From: Deltaproteobacteria bacterium
Lineage (GTDB): Bacteria > Desulfobacterota > Desulfobacteria > Desulfobacterales > JAFDCJ01
DNA: 40,585 nt
Reading direction: 5' to 3'
Assembly: GCA_019312835.1 (NCBI GenBank)
Contig: JAFDCJ010000299.1
Span: forward strand, 1-40,585
Shown in pieces: positions 15,573 through 24,763 of this stretch. The notes beneath the pieces are model-generated. The model saw nothing but the letters and a program-made list of their open reading frames with translations. It did no database searches and was not told the origin of the DNA. A program made the translations under genes and the position numbers. Each line of letters starts with the position of its first letter. Position 1 is the first letter of the stretch.

Positions 15573-17123
15573 ATGAAGAGGAATCAACTGCAACTGATTC
15601 TGATTGTCCTGCTGATCCCGCTCGTATTTTCAATCGGGCCGGTATCGGCCGCAGCAAAACCCAATATTCTTGTGATCTGGGGCGATGATATCGGCCAGAC
15701 CAATATCAGCGCCTACACCTTCGGTCTGGTCGGCTACAAGACACCCAATATCGACCGCATCGCCCAGGAGGGCATGATGTTCACCGATTATTACGGGGAA
15801 CAGAGCTGCACGGCGGGACGATCGGCGTTCATCACCGGCCAGAGCGTATTTCGTACCGGTTTGAGCAAAGTCGGCCTGCCGGGCGCCGACCTGGGCATGC
15901 GGGAAGAAGACCCGACCATTGCCGCCCTGCTCAAGGCCGAAGGCTATGTCACCGGGCAATTCGGCAAAAACCACCTGGGTGACAAAGATGAGCATCTGCC
16001 CACCAACCACGGGTTTGATGAGTTCTTCGGCAACCTGTACCACCTCAACGCCGAGGAGGAGCCGGAGCTTCCCGACTACCCCAAGGATCCTGAATTCCGC
16101 AAGCGCTTCGGCCCACGCGGTGTCATCAAATCATTTGCCGGCGGCAAAATCGAGGACACCGGGCCGCTGACCAAAAAACGCATGGAGACTGTCGATGATG
16201 AGACCCTGGCAGGTGCCCTGGACTTCATCGATCGCGCCAACAAAGCCGGCAAACCTTTTTTTGTCTGGTGGAACGGCACGCGCATGCACTTTCGCACCCA
16301 CGTCAAGGAAGAACTGAGAGGCATATCCGGGCAGGATGAATACGCCGATGGTATGGTCGAACACGACATGCACGTCGGCCAGCTGCTCAAGAAGCTCGAC
16401 GATCTGAACATCGCCGACAATACCCTTGTATTCTATTCCACCGACAACGGTGTCCACATGAATACCTGGCCGGATGCCGGAATGACACCTTTTCGCGGCG
16501 AAAAAAACACCAACTGGGAAGGCGGCTGGCGCGTCCCCGCCATGGTCAGATGGCCGGGAAAAATCAAGGCCGGAGCGGTGTCCAATGAAATCATGAGTCA
16601 TATGGACTGGCTGCCAACCTTTCTGGCGGCTGCCGGACAACCCGATGTCAAAGCCAAGCTCAAAAAGGGCGGTGTCAAGGCCATCGATCGCACCTACCGG
16701 GTTCATCTGGACGGGTACGACTTCCTGCCATACCTGACCGGTCAGGAAAAGCAAGGGCCCCGGGAAGAGATCTTCTATTTTTCCGATGATGGTGACCTGA
16801 CGGCCCTGCGGTATGAGGACTGGAAGCTCATCTTCATGGAACAGCGGGTTGAGGCCACCCTTAAGGCCTGGTCCGAGCCGTTCGTGCCACTGCGCATTCC
16901 GTTGATTTTCAACCTGCGACGGGACCCCTACGAGCGTGCCAACATAACCTCCAACACCTACTATGACTGGCTGTTGGATCACGCCTTTTTCCTGGTGCCC
17001 GCCCAGGGCTATGTCGGCAAATTTCTGGCGACTTTCAAGGAATATCCGCCGCGACAGAAGGCTGCCAGTTTTTCACTCGATCAAGTGATGGAAAAACTTC
17101 AGACCGCCGGTGGTTCGAAGTAA
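15573..17123 (+). CDS. Exported type I sulfatase (arylsulfatase family)
   Basis: Predicted periplasmic sulfate ester hydrolase of 516 residues. The start is set at 15573 because AAAGGAGG ends 7 bases before this ATG and a signal peptide (hydrophobic core LILIVLLIPLVF, cleavage after VSA) then begins the protein; the longer frame from 15459 has no such features. The formylglycine motif is C79-T-A-G-R83, the CxAxR variant of CxPxR, and the metal-binding GDDIG is at 37-41. The YSTDNG segment near residue 289 supplies further metal ligands. Cysteine conversion needs a maturase (formylglycine-generating enzyme or anSME) that is not in the window; in an anaerobe anSME would be expected. In a sulfate reducer, released sulfate could also serve respiration. 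Confidence 0.9.
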   Translation: MKRNQLQLILIVLLIPLVFSIGPVSAAAKPNILVIWGDDIGQTNISAYTFGLVGYKTPNIDRIAQEGMMFTDYYGEQSCTAGRSAFITGQSVFRTGLSKVGLPGADLGMREEDPTIAALLKAEGYVTGQFGKNHLGDKDEHLPTNHGFDEFFGNLYHLNAEEEPELPDYPKDPEFRKRFGPRGVIKSFAGGKIEDTGPLTKKRMETVDDETLAGALDFIDRANKAGKPFFVWWNGTRMHFRTHVKEELRGISGQDEYADGMVEHDMHVGQLLKKLDDLNIADNTLVFYSTDNGVHMNTWPDAGMTPFRGEKNTNWEGGWRVPAMVRWPGKIKAGAVSNEIMSHMDWLPTFLAAAGQPDVKAKLKKGGVKAIDRTYRVHLDGYDFLPYLTGQEKQGPREEIFYFSDDGDLTALRYEDWKLIFMEQRVEATLKAWSEPFVPLRIPLIFNLRRDPYERANITSNTYYDWLLDHAFFLVPAQGYVGKFLATFKEYPPRQKAASFSLDQVMEKLQTAGGSK

Positions 17124-17147
17124 AGGTTCAAGCGGCAGACTGAAAGG

Positions 17148-17174
17148 GCCAGCGCCGATGATATTGGCGCTGGC
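17148..17174. terminator. Hairpin between convergent sulfatase and transketolase genes
   Basis: GCCAGCGCC (17148-17156) pairs perfectly with GGCGCTGGC (17166-17174) around a 9-base loop. It lies 24 bases after the sulfatase stop and 41 bases before the end of the convergent transketolase gene. The sequence after it (TCTATTAAG) has only a poor T-tract, so it may act in both directions or need a factor. Confidence 0.6.
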
Positions 17175-17215
17175 TCTATTAAGAAATAGCAAGAAATAGT
17201 GAATCCCGTAGATTG

Positions 17216-19240
17216 TTATTTAGCCTTTAACAATTCCTTTGTCCTGGCCACGGCAGCGGCGGCTTTAATCCCGTACTTTTCCATGACCGTGGCACCGGGA
17301 GCGGACGCACCGAACCGGTCGATGCCGATCACCGCACCGTGAGCGCCGACATAGCGATCCCAACCCATGCTGATACCGGCCTCCACTGCCACCCGGATGC
17401 TGACTTCGGGCGGCAGCACCGCGTCCTTATACTTCGGTGAAGTTCTTTCAAACAGCTCCCAGCTGGGCATGCTCACCACCCGGACGGAGACCCCCTGTCC
17501 GGCAAGGATCTTTTGGGCCTCCAGGCAGACGGCCACTTCCGAACCGCTGCCAATCATGATGGCATCGGGCTTGCCCTCGGTGTCCGACAGGATGTAGGCG
17601 CCTTTGGCCAGCGCGGTGGCCGATGGATAGAGGCTGCGATCGAGCACCGGCAGGCTCTGGCGGCTTAAAATCAGGGCCACCGGGCCGTCGGTGGTTTTGA
17701 GCGCAACTTTCCAGGCCGCGGCTGTCTCAGTGGCGTCCGCCGGGCGGATGACGGTCAACCCGGGAATGGCCCGCAAAACGGCCAGGTGCTCCACCGGTTG
17801 ATGGGTGGGGCCGTCTTCACCCACCGCCACGCTGTCGTGCGTAAATACGTAGGTGACCGGTTGCTTCATCAGGGCTGCCAGCCGTATGGCGGGCCGACAA
17901 TAATCGGCAAACACCAGGAAGGTTCCACCATAGGGGCGCACCCCTTTATGCAGGGCCATGCCGGACAGAATCGCGCCCATGGCATGCTCCCGGACGCCAA
18001 AACGGATATTGCGGCCGGCATAGGCATCCTTTTGAAAATCAAAAGATGATTTGATGATCGTGTTGTTGGAGGGTGCCAGGTCGGCCGAACCGCCTATCAG
18101 CGTCGGCAGGTTCTCGGCCAGGGCGTTGAGCACCTGCCCGGAAGCCGCCCGGGTTGCAATGGCCTTGCCGTCTCTGAATGTCGGGAGTCCGCCATCCCAT
18201 TGCTTGGGCAGGGTTCCGGCAATGGCTGCCTGCCAGTTTTTAGCCAACGCAGGGTACTTCTTGGCATAGGCCTTGAATTTCTTGTTCCAGGCCGCCTCGG
18301 CCTTGCGGCCCTTATCGGCAGATTTGCCGAACTCCTTGCGAACTTGTTCCGGAACGAAGAATTTCTTGTTCTTGGGCCATCCCAGATTCTCTTTGGTCAG
18401 GGCCACTTCGTCCACTCCAAGGGGTGCCCCGTGGGCGCCATGGGAATCCTGCTTGTTGGGGCTGCCGTAGGCAATATTGGTTCGCAGTACAATCAGCGTC
18501 GGTTTGGTTTTTTCAGTACGGGCTTCCTTGAGGGCGCCTTCAATGGCCTTTAAATCAATGCCGTCTTTCACATGTAAAACCTGCCAGCGGTAGGCCCTGA
18601 AACGGGCGGCGACATTTTCGGTAAAGGCAATGTCGGTGCTGCCCTCAATTGATATTTTATTGTCATCGTAAATGCAGATCAACTTGCCCAGGCCCAGATG
18701 ACCGGCCATGGATGCGGCTTCCGATGCGATACCCTCCATTAAATCGCCGTCTCCGCACATCACGTAGGTATGGTGGTCGACAATCCGTTGACTGCCGCGG
18801 TTAAAAACGGCCGCCAGATGGCACTCGGTCATGGCCATGCCCACGGCATTGGCAAAACCCTGGCCCAGCGGGCCGGTGGTGGTTTCCACGCCGGGCGTAT
18901 GGCCGAATTCCGGATGTCCGGGAGTTCGGCTGCCCCACTGTCGAAAATTCTTGATTTCTTTGAGGCTGAGTTTATAGCCCGTCAGGTGCAGCAGGCTGTA
19001 AAGGAGCATGGATGCGTGGCCGCCGGACAGCACAAAACGATCACGATCGGCCCAATCCGGGTTTCTGGGATTGTGTTTCAACACCCGGGTCCATAATACA
19101 TACGCAGCCGCCGCCAGGCCCATGGGTGCGCCGGGATGTCCTGAATTGGCGGCCTGGACGGCATCCATCGCCAGGGTCCGGATGGTATTGACACATAAAC
19201 CGTCAATTGCTCGTTGGGTTCCAGTAACTGACTTAACCAT
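17216..19240 (-). CDS. tkt: Transketolase
   Basis: Thiamine diphosphate enzyme that transfers two-carbon ketol units between sugar phosphates. The 674-residue product has the usual full length. SGHPGAPMG near residue 33 and the ThDP motif GDGDLMEG (about 158-165, continuing to DDNKISIEG) are present, as is the C-terminal pyrimidine-binding [10 protein letters not shown] chose the ATG at 19240, spaced 10 bases from AGGAG; an ATG 9 bases upstream is too near that site. The gene is last in the long leftward block, behind a dimethylglycine dehydrogenase-like gene. With transaldolase in the same block, it suggests handling of pentose or fructose phosphates, possibly linked to C1 assimilation. Confidence 0.95.
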   Translation of the reverse strand: MVKSVTGTQRAIDGLCVNTIRTLAMDAVQAANSGHPGAPMGLAAAAYVLWTRVLKHNPRNPDWADRDRFVLSGGHASMLLYSLLHLTGYKLSLKEIKNFRQWGSRTPGHPEFGHTPGVETTTGPLGQGFANAVGMAMTECHLAAVFNRGSQRIVDHHTYVMCGDGDLMEGIASEAASMAGHLGLGKLICIYDDNKISIEGSTDIAFTENVAARFRAYRWQVLHVKDGIDLKAIEGALKEARTEKTKPTLIVLRTNIAYGSPNKQDSHGAHGAPLGVDEVALTKENLGWPKNKKFFVPEQVRKEFGKSADKGRKAEAAWNKKFKAYAKKYPALAKNWQAAIAGTLPKQWDGGLPTFRDGKAIATRAASGQVLNALAENLPTLIGGSADLAPSNNTIIKSSFDFQKDAYAGRNIRFGVREHAMGAILSGMALHKGVRPYGGTFLVFADYCRPAIRLAALMKQPVTYVFTHDSVAVGEDGPTHQPVEHLAVLRAIPGLTVIRPADATETAAAWKVALKTTDGPVALILSRQSLPVLDRSLYPSATALAKGAYILSDTEGKPDAIMIGSGSEVAVCLEAQKILAGQGVSVRVVSMPSWELFERTSPKYKDAVLPPEVSIRVAVEAGISMGWDRYVGAHGAVIGIDRFGASAPGATVMEKYGIKAAAAVARTKELLKAK

Positions 19241-19472
19241 AACTACCATTCTCCTTTCGCAATCTGGGCGGAGCCTGATACGCTGCAAGGCTCCAGCTCA
19301 CATCGGCAATAGCGATCCGTAAACAAAATAGAATTGTCCTTCCAATTAGCCAGCATCTTGAAAAAAAACAAGAATAATTTCAGCCTTAAAGATAAATTTT
19401 CCGACCTTTGCGCCGGCGCTGCATCAGCGGTGACGCCCTTCCGGGGTGCCCCTAGGGGCCACCCAGGAGGTT
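19241..19472. other. Gap before transketolase
   Basis: About 230 bases without a gene. It contains the palindrome CCCCTAGGGG (19449-19458) close to the end of the flavoprotein gene and, further on, TTG-T8-CAA on the minus strand near 19357-19375. Either could end the upstream transcript, but neither is a textbook terminator. Confidence 0.3.
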
Positions 19473-21899
19473 TTATTTCAAGGCCGCCCCGGTGGGATCG
19501 TACAAAACATCGGGGGCGATCTCGGCCGGCACCGTTTCTCCGAATATCTCAACCTCAAGTCTGGTCTTTTCGATATCACGATCCATGGGCAAATAGGCAT
19601 AGCCGATATTTCTTCTGACGGTGTGACCATAACCGGCGCTGCGCAGGCGCGAAATGACGATGCCTTCGCAGATGACGGCTTCGCCGCCATAAAGCGTAAG
19701 ATAATCTTCCCCTCCGATAACCAGGGTATGCAGGCGCTGCCCGATACCGGCGGCTTTTTTAGCACGCAGCGCCTGCCGCCCGATAAACTCACCGGCATCC
19801 GGTTTGACACAAAACCCCAGGCGCGCCTCGTAAGGGTTTTCGCTGGCAGTGATGTCGCTGGTCAGGGCCACATAGCCTTTTTCCAGGCGCAACGCATCCA
19901 CTGCTTTATAACCGAAGGCCTTTACCCCGAACGCTTGACCTGCCTGCCAGAGACGGTCCCAGACAAAAACGGCGCGGTCGGTTGGCACATAAAGCTCCCA
20001 GCCCAGCTCGCCCGTATAGGAAACCCGCTGGGCCGCGACATTCAGGCCGTTGATGTCGATGGTGGCGGCCGTCATGTAGGCCATGGCGCCATCGGATACA
20101 TCCCCGGCGGTCACCGCCGACAGGACTTCCCGTGCGCGTGGGCCGCACAAACCAATCACGGCTAAATCTTCTGTTACGTCCCGAACGGCCACCGTCGGGT
20201 CGCCGGCCTTCTGGTGGGCTCGAATCCATCCCAGATCCGAATCAACGTAAGCTGAACCGCTGATCACCCGGAAGTGATCATCCGCCAGACGGGTGACGGT
20301 CACATCCCCCACAATGCCGCCCTGCGGGTCCAGAAACTGGGTGTAGATGACGGCACCCACCGACCGATCCATATCGTTGCAGGCCAACCGCTGCAGCAGG
20401 GGCAACGCCCCCGGTCCTTTCAGTTCAATTTTGCCGAAACTGCTCAGGTCGATCATGCCCACTTGACGGCGGACGGCTTGGCATTCTTTGCCGACGGCAT
20501 CATAATAGGCCGGCTTCTCCCAGCCGCCCCATTCGCGCTGGTCCTCACCGGCGAGACGCCAGCCGTGACCGGGGTTGAAATAGTTGACCCGCTCCCAGCC
20601 GTTTTTGGTGCCGAAGACCGCACCCAGGTCCTGCATCCGTCGATGCAGAGGGCTGAGCCGCCGTGGCCGGCAGACCTTGCTTTCGTCGTGGGGATAATGG
20701 GTGTAGTAATAGTATCGGTAGCATTCCCGGGCTCGCTCGGCCGCATAGTAGGGATCCTGATAGGTGCGGCTGAAGCGCCAGGCGCGGTAGGCATAAAGGT
20801 CCCATTCGGTTTGCCCGTGGACGATCCACTCGGCCATGGCCTTGCCGATCCCCCCGCCCCCGCCGAAGCCCTGCATCGAAGAAGCACAGGCCAGCCAGAA
20901 GCCTTTGCGGCCGGGCCATTCGCCCAGGAGCGGACCGGCATCCGGTGAGAAGGCATCCGGATGGGCCACCAGCCGGATCATCCCGGCTTCGGCCAGAAAC
21001 GGCATGCGTTTGATCGTATCTTCCAGCATGGGCGCAAACCGATCGAAATCGTTGGGCAGATCCGCGGCCTCGTGTTCCCAGGGAACCCCGTCGATCCAGC
21101 AGGCCGGCGGGTCGAGTTCCCAGCCGCCCACCAGATATCCGCCGCTTTCGGGCCGGCCGTACACCAGATAATCATAATCACGGAAGGTGGGGCTTTCGCC
21201 GGGAATCTCGTGGCCTTCCACCGGCTCCAGGGCAATATGCTGGTGGATTACCGGGGTGGACGGAATGGCGACGCCGGCCATGGCGGCCACCTGCCCTCCC
21301 CAGATGCCGGCGGCATTGACGACCACCTCGCAGCGAATATGCCCCCTGTCGGTTTTTACGCCGGTAACTTCGCCGCCGGCCGCAATGTCGATACCGGTGA
21401 CCCGGGTGCGGGTGTAAACTTCCGCCCCCAATTGGGTTGCGGCTTTGGCCACGGCATAGGTGGTCTCATGGGGGTCGATATGCCCGTCCTCGGGCAAATA
21501 GACGGCACCGTAAAGGTTTTCAGGGCTCAGCCATGGCATTAGATCCAGGGCTTCCCGGGGGGAAATAATTTCCACGTTCAGCCCGATTCCCTTGGCGCGG
21601 CTGACATTGCGCTGCAGGGTCTTGAGCATTTCCGGGCTGGAGGCCATATTGACACTGCCCACCCGGCTGTAGGCCTTTAGCCCCTGATAGAGCTCGGTGC
21701 TGTATTTGCGCATCCGCATGATGGTGGGTGAGGTGTTGAACTGGGTCAGCATCCCGGCCGCATGGCAGGTCGCCCCGCTGGTCAATTCCCCTTTTTCCAC
21801 CAGAACCGCATCGGTCCAGCCGGATTTCGCCAGGTGGTACAAAACGCTGCATCCGGTAATGCCGCCGCCGATCACCACGGCCCTTGCTTGACTCTTCAT
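19473..21899 (-). CDS. Dimethylglycine/sarcosine dehydrogenase-like flavoprotein with aminomethyltransferase domain (paralogue 1)
   Basis: FAD enzyme expected to oxidise an N-methyl group and pass the one-carbon unit to tetrahydrofolate. The 808-residue product has an FAD-binding domain (GGGITG at 11-16), a central FAO_M linker and a C-terminal GcvT-like folate domain from about residue 440. H46 in ATCHAAG aligns with the histidine that binds FAD covalently in mammalian dimethylglycine dehydrogenase, though the usual tryptophan before it is cysteine here. The start follows AGGAG by nine bases; the longer frame from 21968 is rejected. It lies 228 bases after an MttB-family gene. Electrons probably go to the ETF encoded upstream in the block. 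The exact substrate (dimethylglycine, sarcosine or another N-methyl amine) is not settled. Confidence 0.9.
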   Translation of the reverse strand: MKSQARAVVIGGGITGCSVLYHLAKSGWTDAVLVEKGELTSGATCHAAGMLTQFNTSPTIMRMRKYSTELYQGLKAYSRVGSVNMASSPEMLKTLQRNVSRAKGIGLNVEIISPREALDLMPWLSPENLYGAVYLPEDGHIDPHETTYAVAKAATQLGAEVYTRTRVTGIDIAAGGEVTGVKTDRGHIRCEVVVNAAGIWGGQVAAMAGVAIPSTPVIHQHIALEPVEGHEIPGESPTFRDYDYLVYGRPESGGYLVGGWELDPPACWIDGVPWEHEAADLPNDFDRFAPMLEDTIKRMPFLAEAGMIRLVAHPDAFSPDAGPLLGEWPGRKGFWLACASSMQGFGGGGGIGKAMAEWIVHGQTEWDLYAYRAWRFSRTYQDPYYAAERARECYRYYYYTHYPHDESKVCRPRRLSPLHRRMQDLGAVFGTKNGWERVNYFNPGHGWRLAGEDQREWGGWEKPAYYDAVGKECQAVRRQVGMIDLSSFGKIELKGPGALPLLQRLACNDMDRSVGAVIYTQFLDPQGGIVGDVTVTRLADDHFRVISGSAYVDSDLGWIRAHQKAGDPTVAVRDVTEDLAVIGLCGPRAREVLSAVTAGDVSDGAMAYMTAATIDINGLNVAAQRVSYTGELGWELYVPTDRAVFVWDRLWQAGQAFGVKAFGYKAVDALRLEKGYVALTSDITASENPYEARLGFCVKPDAGEFIGRQALRAKKAAGIGQRLHTLVIGGEDYLTLYGGEAVICEGIVISRLRSAGYGHTVRRNIGYAYLPMDRDIEKTRLEVEIFGETVPAEIAPDVLYDPTGAALK

Positions 21900-21947
21900 A
21901 AACAAAGTCTCCTGTGTAAATTGCCAAACCTCGGCTGAAAAACGAAC

Positions 21948-22061
21948 CGCAGAATATCGAATTTCCAACCGCAGAATTATGAAGGAAGGTATCGCTGCGC
22001 TCTTTCTATTTTACAAATAGACAGAATACATTACTTCGATATTCGACATTCAATATTCTCT
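21948..22061. repeat. Word-type inverted repeat (GAATATCGAAT), weak
   Basis: AGAATATCGAATTT near 21951-21964 is partly complementary to two adjacent words, CGATATTCG and TTCAATATTC, at 22039-22060. The pairing is imperfect and the arms are short, but the architecture matches the other word-type repeats of the window. It lies between the second MttB gene and the flavoprotein gene. Confidence 0.4.
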
Positions 22062-22127
22062 TTTGAACTTGCACGAAATCAGCAAAATTTGACCATCTTT
22101 TTGAAATCTTTTCTCACCCACCTCAAC

Positions 22128-23564
22128 CTACCACCTTGCATCCCCCGCCACAAGATCACTGAACCGCTGCCTGATCCTGGCGTCAACCTCCGGAGAGAAC
22201 ACGGCCGGATTATCCGCGGAAAGGATTCTTGCGGCTTCCTGAAGGGCACGCGCGCTGGCATCCAGCCGTCCGTTTTCCTCCCAGTTGCCGCGCATCTGAC
22301 GGGTGGCGACCCCGGGCGTCAGTGCGGCGTTACGCATGTTTTCAAGGGTGTGCGCCAACTCCAGATAACTGCCGCCATGGCCGGCTTCGGCAATCACATC
22401 CAGGGCCAGTCTTTGTTCACTGAACTCCAGGCCGCGCTTGAGGCGTTTGAGCATCAGGCCCATTTCAGCGTCGATGACCACCTTGGCATAATCGAACGCC
22501 ATCAGGCTGCTCAGCAGTCCGCCCGTATTGAACATATGGGTGCGGCCGAGCATGGCAGCGGTAATGTTCATACCGGTTTCGTAGCCCGACTGGGCATCGT
22601 TGCAGTGGGCGCCGCTCAGGCCGATATACCCCCCCGAAGGAACGTTGTAAAAGTGGGCCATCTGGCTGTGGGCCATCTGTAATATGCCGGTTTCAATGCC
22701 CCCGGGCGCATAGCTGCCGGTGCGCATGTCGGCCACCGTTGCAAGGGAGGCGTAAATATTCGGGCTTTGCGGCTTGACCATCTGTTTTAGGATCGCCACG
22801 GCCAGAAATTCGGCATTGCCGAGGGTCAGGGTACCCAGCAGGGTCATGGGCGCCGTCATGCCCGCATTGGGCGCGACGGTGGCGTAACACGGCAGGTCCC
22901 TCTCGGTGAGGTAAATCATGGACTCGGTCGAATTGATGTCCAGGGTCAGCGGCGAAACAGCCGCACAACAGTGATGGGTGATCAGCGGTCTTTCCCGGTA
23001 AGCCGCCTGCCCGCCGGCAACGATGGCCCCCAGCTCCAGCACCCGTTGCAGGTCCTTCATATCGGTCGTGTTGCCGCGTACCGGCTTCAGGCAGTTTTTA
23101 AGTGCCGGATAAAAACGGGCCAGACTGAATTGCCCCTCGGGGGCGTCATGGGCCAGGGTGGAAGTCGAGAAGACATCATAGCCCGGCAGCTCGTTGACCA
23201 GAAAGGCGATATTGGCGATATCCGCCGAGGTCGCCCGCCGCAGTTTGCCGGTAGCCGGATCAATGATATCGGGGGCCGAGCTGGCAGTTATAATTACCGG
23301 ACTGTCATCAGGGATGGTTTTGTCAAATGCCGGATCGCGCCCTGTAAAGGTGAAGGTAGGTACGAATGTCTGGCGGTATTGGTCCACAACCGCGCGCGGA
23401 ATTCTGACAACCCCGCTGCGGTTGTCCACCCGGCACCCGTGCCGCCTGAAAATGCCCCGGGCTTTTTCGCTGCGAACCTGTATCCCCACAGATTCCAAAA
23501 GCTCTTCCGAAGCATCATGGATTCTTTCCGATTCGCCGGGTTCCAATAATTCTGCGTATCGCAT
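22128..23564 (-). CDS. MttB-family (COG5598) corrinoid-type methyltransferase, non-pyrrolysine (paralogue A)
   Basis: Predicted cytoplasmic enzyme that moves a methyl group from a quaternary or tertiary amine to a corrinoid protein. The 478-residue length is near that of MttB and MtgB. Family segments include APMTLLGTLTLGNAEFLA near 238-255, DMRTGSYAPGG near 279-289 and GAHCNDAQSGYE at 318-329. The frame runs without any internal amber codon, so this is a pyrrolysine-free member like glycine betaine (MtgB), proline betaine (MtpB) or carnitine (MtcB) demethylases. No corrinoid protein or reactivase gene is in the window. It follows the kinase gene by 33 bases. Substrate unknown; glycine betaine is the obvious candidate given the dimethylglycine dehydrogenase-like neighbours. 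Confidence 0.88.
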   Translation of the reverse strand: MRYAELLEPGESERIHDASEELLESVGIQVRSEKARGIFRRHGCRVDNRSGVVRIPRAVVDQYRQTFVPTFTFTGRDPAFDKTIPDDSPVIITASSAPDIIDPATGKLRRATSADIANIAFLVNELPGYDVFSTSTLAHDAPEGQFSLARFYPALKNCLKPVRGNTTDMKDLQRVLELGAIVAGGQAAYRERPLITHHCCAAVSPLTLDINSTESMIYLTERDLPCYATVAPNAGMTAPMTLLGTLTLGNAEFLAVAILKQMVKPQSPNIYASLATVADMRTGSYAPGGIETGILQMAHSQMAHFYNVPSGGYIGLSGAHCNDAQSGYETGMNITAAMLGRTHMFNTGGLLSSLMAFDYAKVVIDAEMGLMLKRLKRGLEFSEQRLALDVIAEAGHGGSYLELAHTLENMRNAALTPGVATRQMRGNWEENGRLDASARALQEAARILSADNPAVFSPEVDARIRQRFSDLVAGDARW

Positions 23565-23597
23565 CTTTCTTGCCTGATTATTCGATTGACCGGTGCA

Positions 23598-24731
23598 TCA
23601 GGGAAATGCCCCGGCGAGTGTTTTGACGACGGTGTCCCGATGTGTTTCGAGCCAGCGCATCAATCTAATGTTATGTTTCAAAAAGGCCAGGTATTCGTAA
23701 TCGTCGGCATCTGCCGTCTCCAGGTAATGGGATAGCTCCCAGTGAATCAAATAGATATTGGCAATCGCCAGCATTTTAGGCAGCAGCTTGTGCTCGGCGA
23801 CGGTAAGCGCTTCCAAGCCGTCCGACCCTTGAAGATGTTGCTGGTAGGCGTCCATGAAAAGCTTGCATTTGTCGCCGCGCAGCGCTCCGTCGTTATCCTG
23901 GTCCCACCGGCTGCAAAAATAAATAATCGCCAGGGCCACATCAAACAGGCGCAAATCCATTTTCGACCAGCCGAAATCAAAGATCCCCACCACCTGCTCT
24001 TCTTTCCATTTGAGGTTACCCGGGTGGTAATCGCAGTGGATCGGTATCACCGGCAGACCATCGGCTTCGGCCGGATCAAACCGGTTGTGGGCGACCATAT
24101 CCAGAAGGCTTGGAAGATGCGCGGCATAGTAAGCCTGCAGTTTTCCAGTTTGCTTTTGACGTCCCAGGCCGGCCAATTTTGCAGCCAGCTGAGGCCAGAG
24201 TGCCAAAATGGGCGGCTCCATCCTTTGCAGCCCCCCGGGATTGAAATCGTGCGCGGCATTATGAAAAGCTGCCAGCACCCGGCCGGCGCTTTGAAACTCG
24301 GCAGCGCTCAGATCCGGATCATCCCAGGTATATTTGTCTTCACCATTTAGATATTCAAAGATGGCGAACATGCTGCCGCTGTTGACGGGCCGGACAAAGG
24401 TCTCCCCCCTGGCGCTTGGCACAATATCCGCAGCCATCGTAAATCCTTTTTGGATGGCATGCCTGATCAGCCCATGCTCAAAGCGTATGTCTCCGGCCGC
24501 AACGCCCGGTTTGTATTGACGCATAAAATAGGCCTGGGCGCTCCCCTTTTTAAGCACGTCGATGCTGAAGCTCCGATTGGTATAACCACCGTAAATCTCA
24601 TAAACGGCGGTGACGGTGCCAATATCATAAAGGCTTTCGACGATTTCGGTGATTTGCTGGCGCAAAAAGTCCCCTTCTATAAAATCGCGGATCCCGACGA
24701 TCCCTTGCCGCTGTTCGCGAACCGCCAACAC
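23598..24731 (-). CDS. APH/homoserine kinase-like phosphotransferase
   Basis: Predicted small-molecule kinase of up to 377 residues in the aminoglycoside phosphotransferase fold, shared with choline, homoserine, ethanolamine and methylthioribose kinases. The catalytic loop is HCDYHPGN near residues 233-240 and the metal motif FDFGWS near 252-257. The start is uncertain: the GTG at 24731 has no ribosome binding site, whereas a TTG at 24665 follows AGAAGGGGAC at good spacing and would remove 22 residues. It sits between two MttB-family genes, a placement that suggests an amino alcohol or related quaternary amine as substrate, but this is only context. No membrane segment is seen. Confidence 0.82.
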   Translation of the reverse strand: MLAVREQRQGIVGIRDFIEGDFLRQQITEIVESLYDIGTVTAVYEIYGGYTNRSFSIDVLKKGSAQAYFMRQYKPGVAAGDIRFEHGLIRHAIQKGFTMAADIVPSARGETFVRPVNSGSMFAIFEYLNGEDKYTWDDPDLSAAEFQSAGRVLAAFHNAAHDFNPGGLQRMEPPILALWPQLAAKLAGLGRQKQTGKLQAYYAAHLPSLLDMVAHNRFDPAEADGLPVIPIHCDYHPGNLKWKEEQVVGIFDFGWSKMDLRLFDVALAIIYFCSRWDQDNDGALRGDKCKLFMDAYQQHLQGSDGLEALTVAEHKLLPKMLAIANIYLIHWELSHYLETADADDYEYLAFLKHNIRLMRWLETHRDTVVKTLAGAFP

Positions 24732-24763
24732 CGGTTTGCGGACATGGGCGGATGTTCCGTGTC

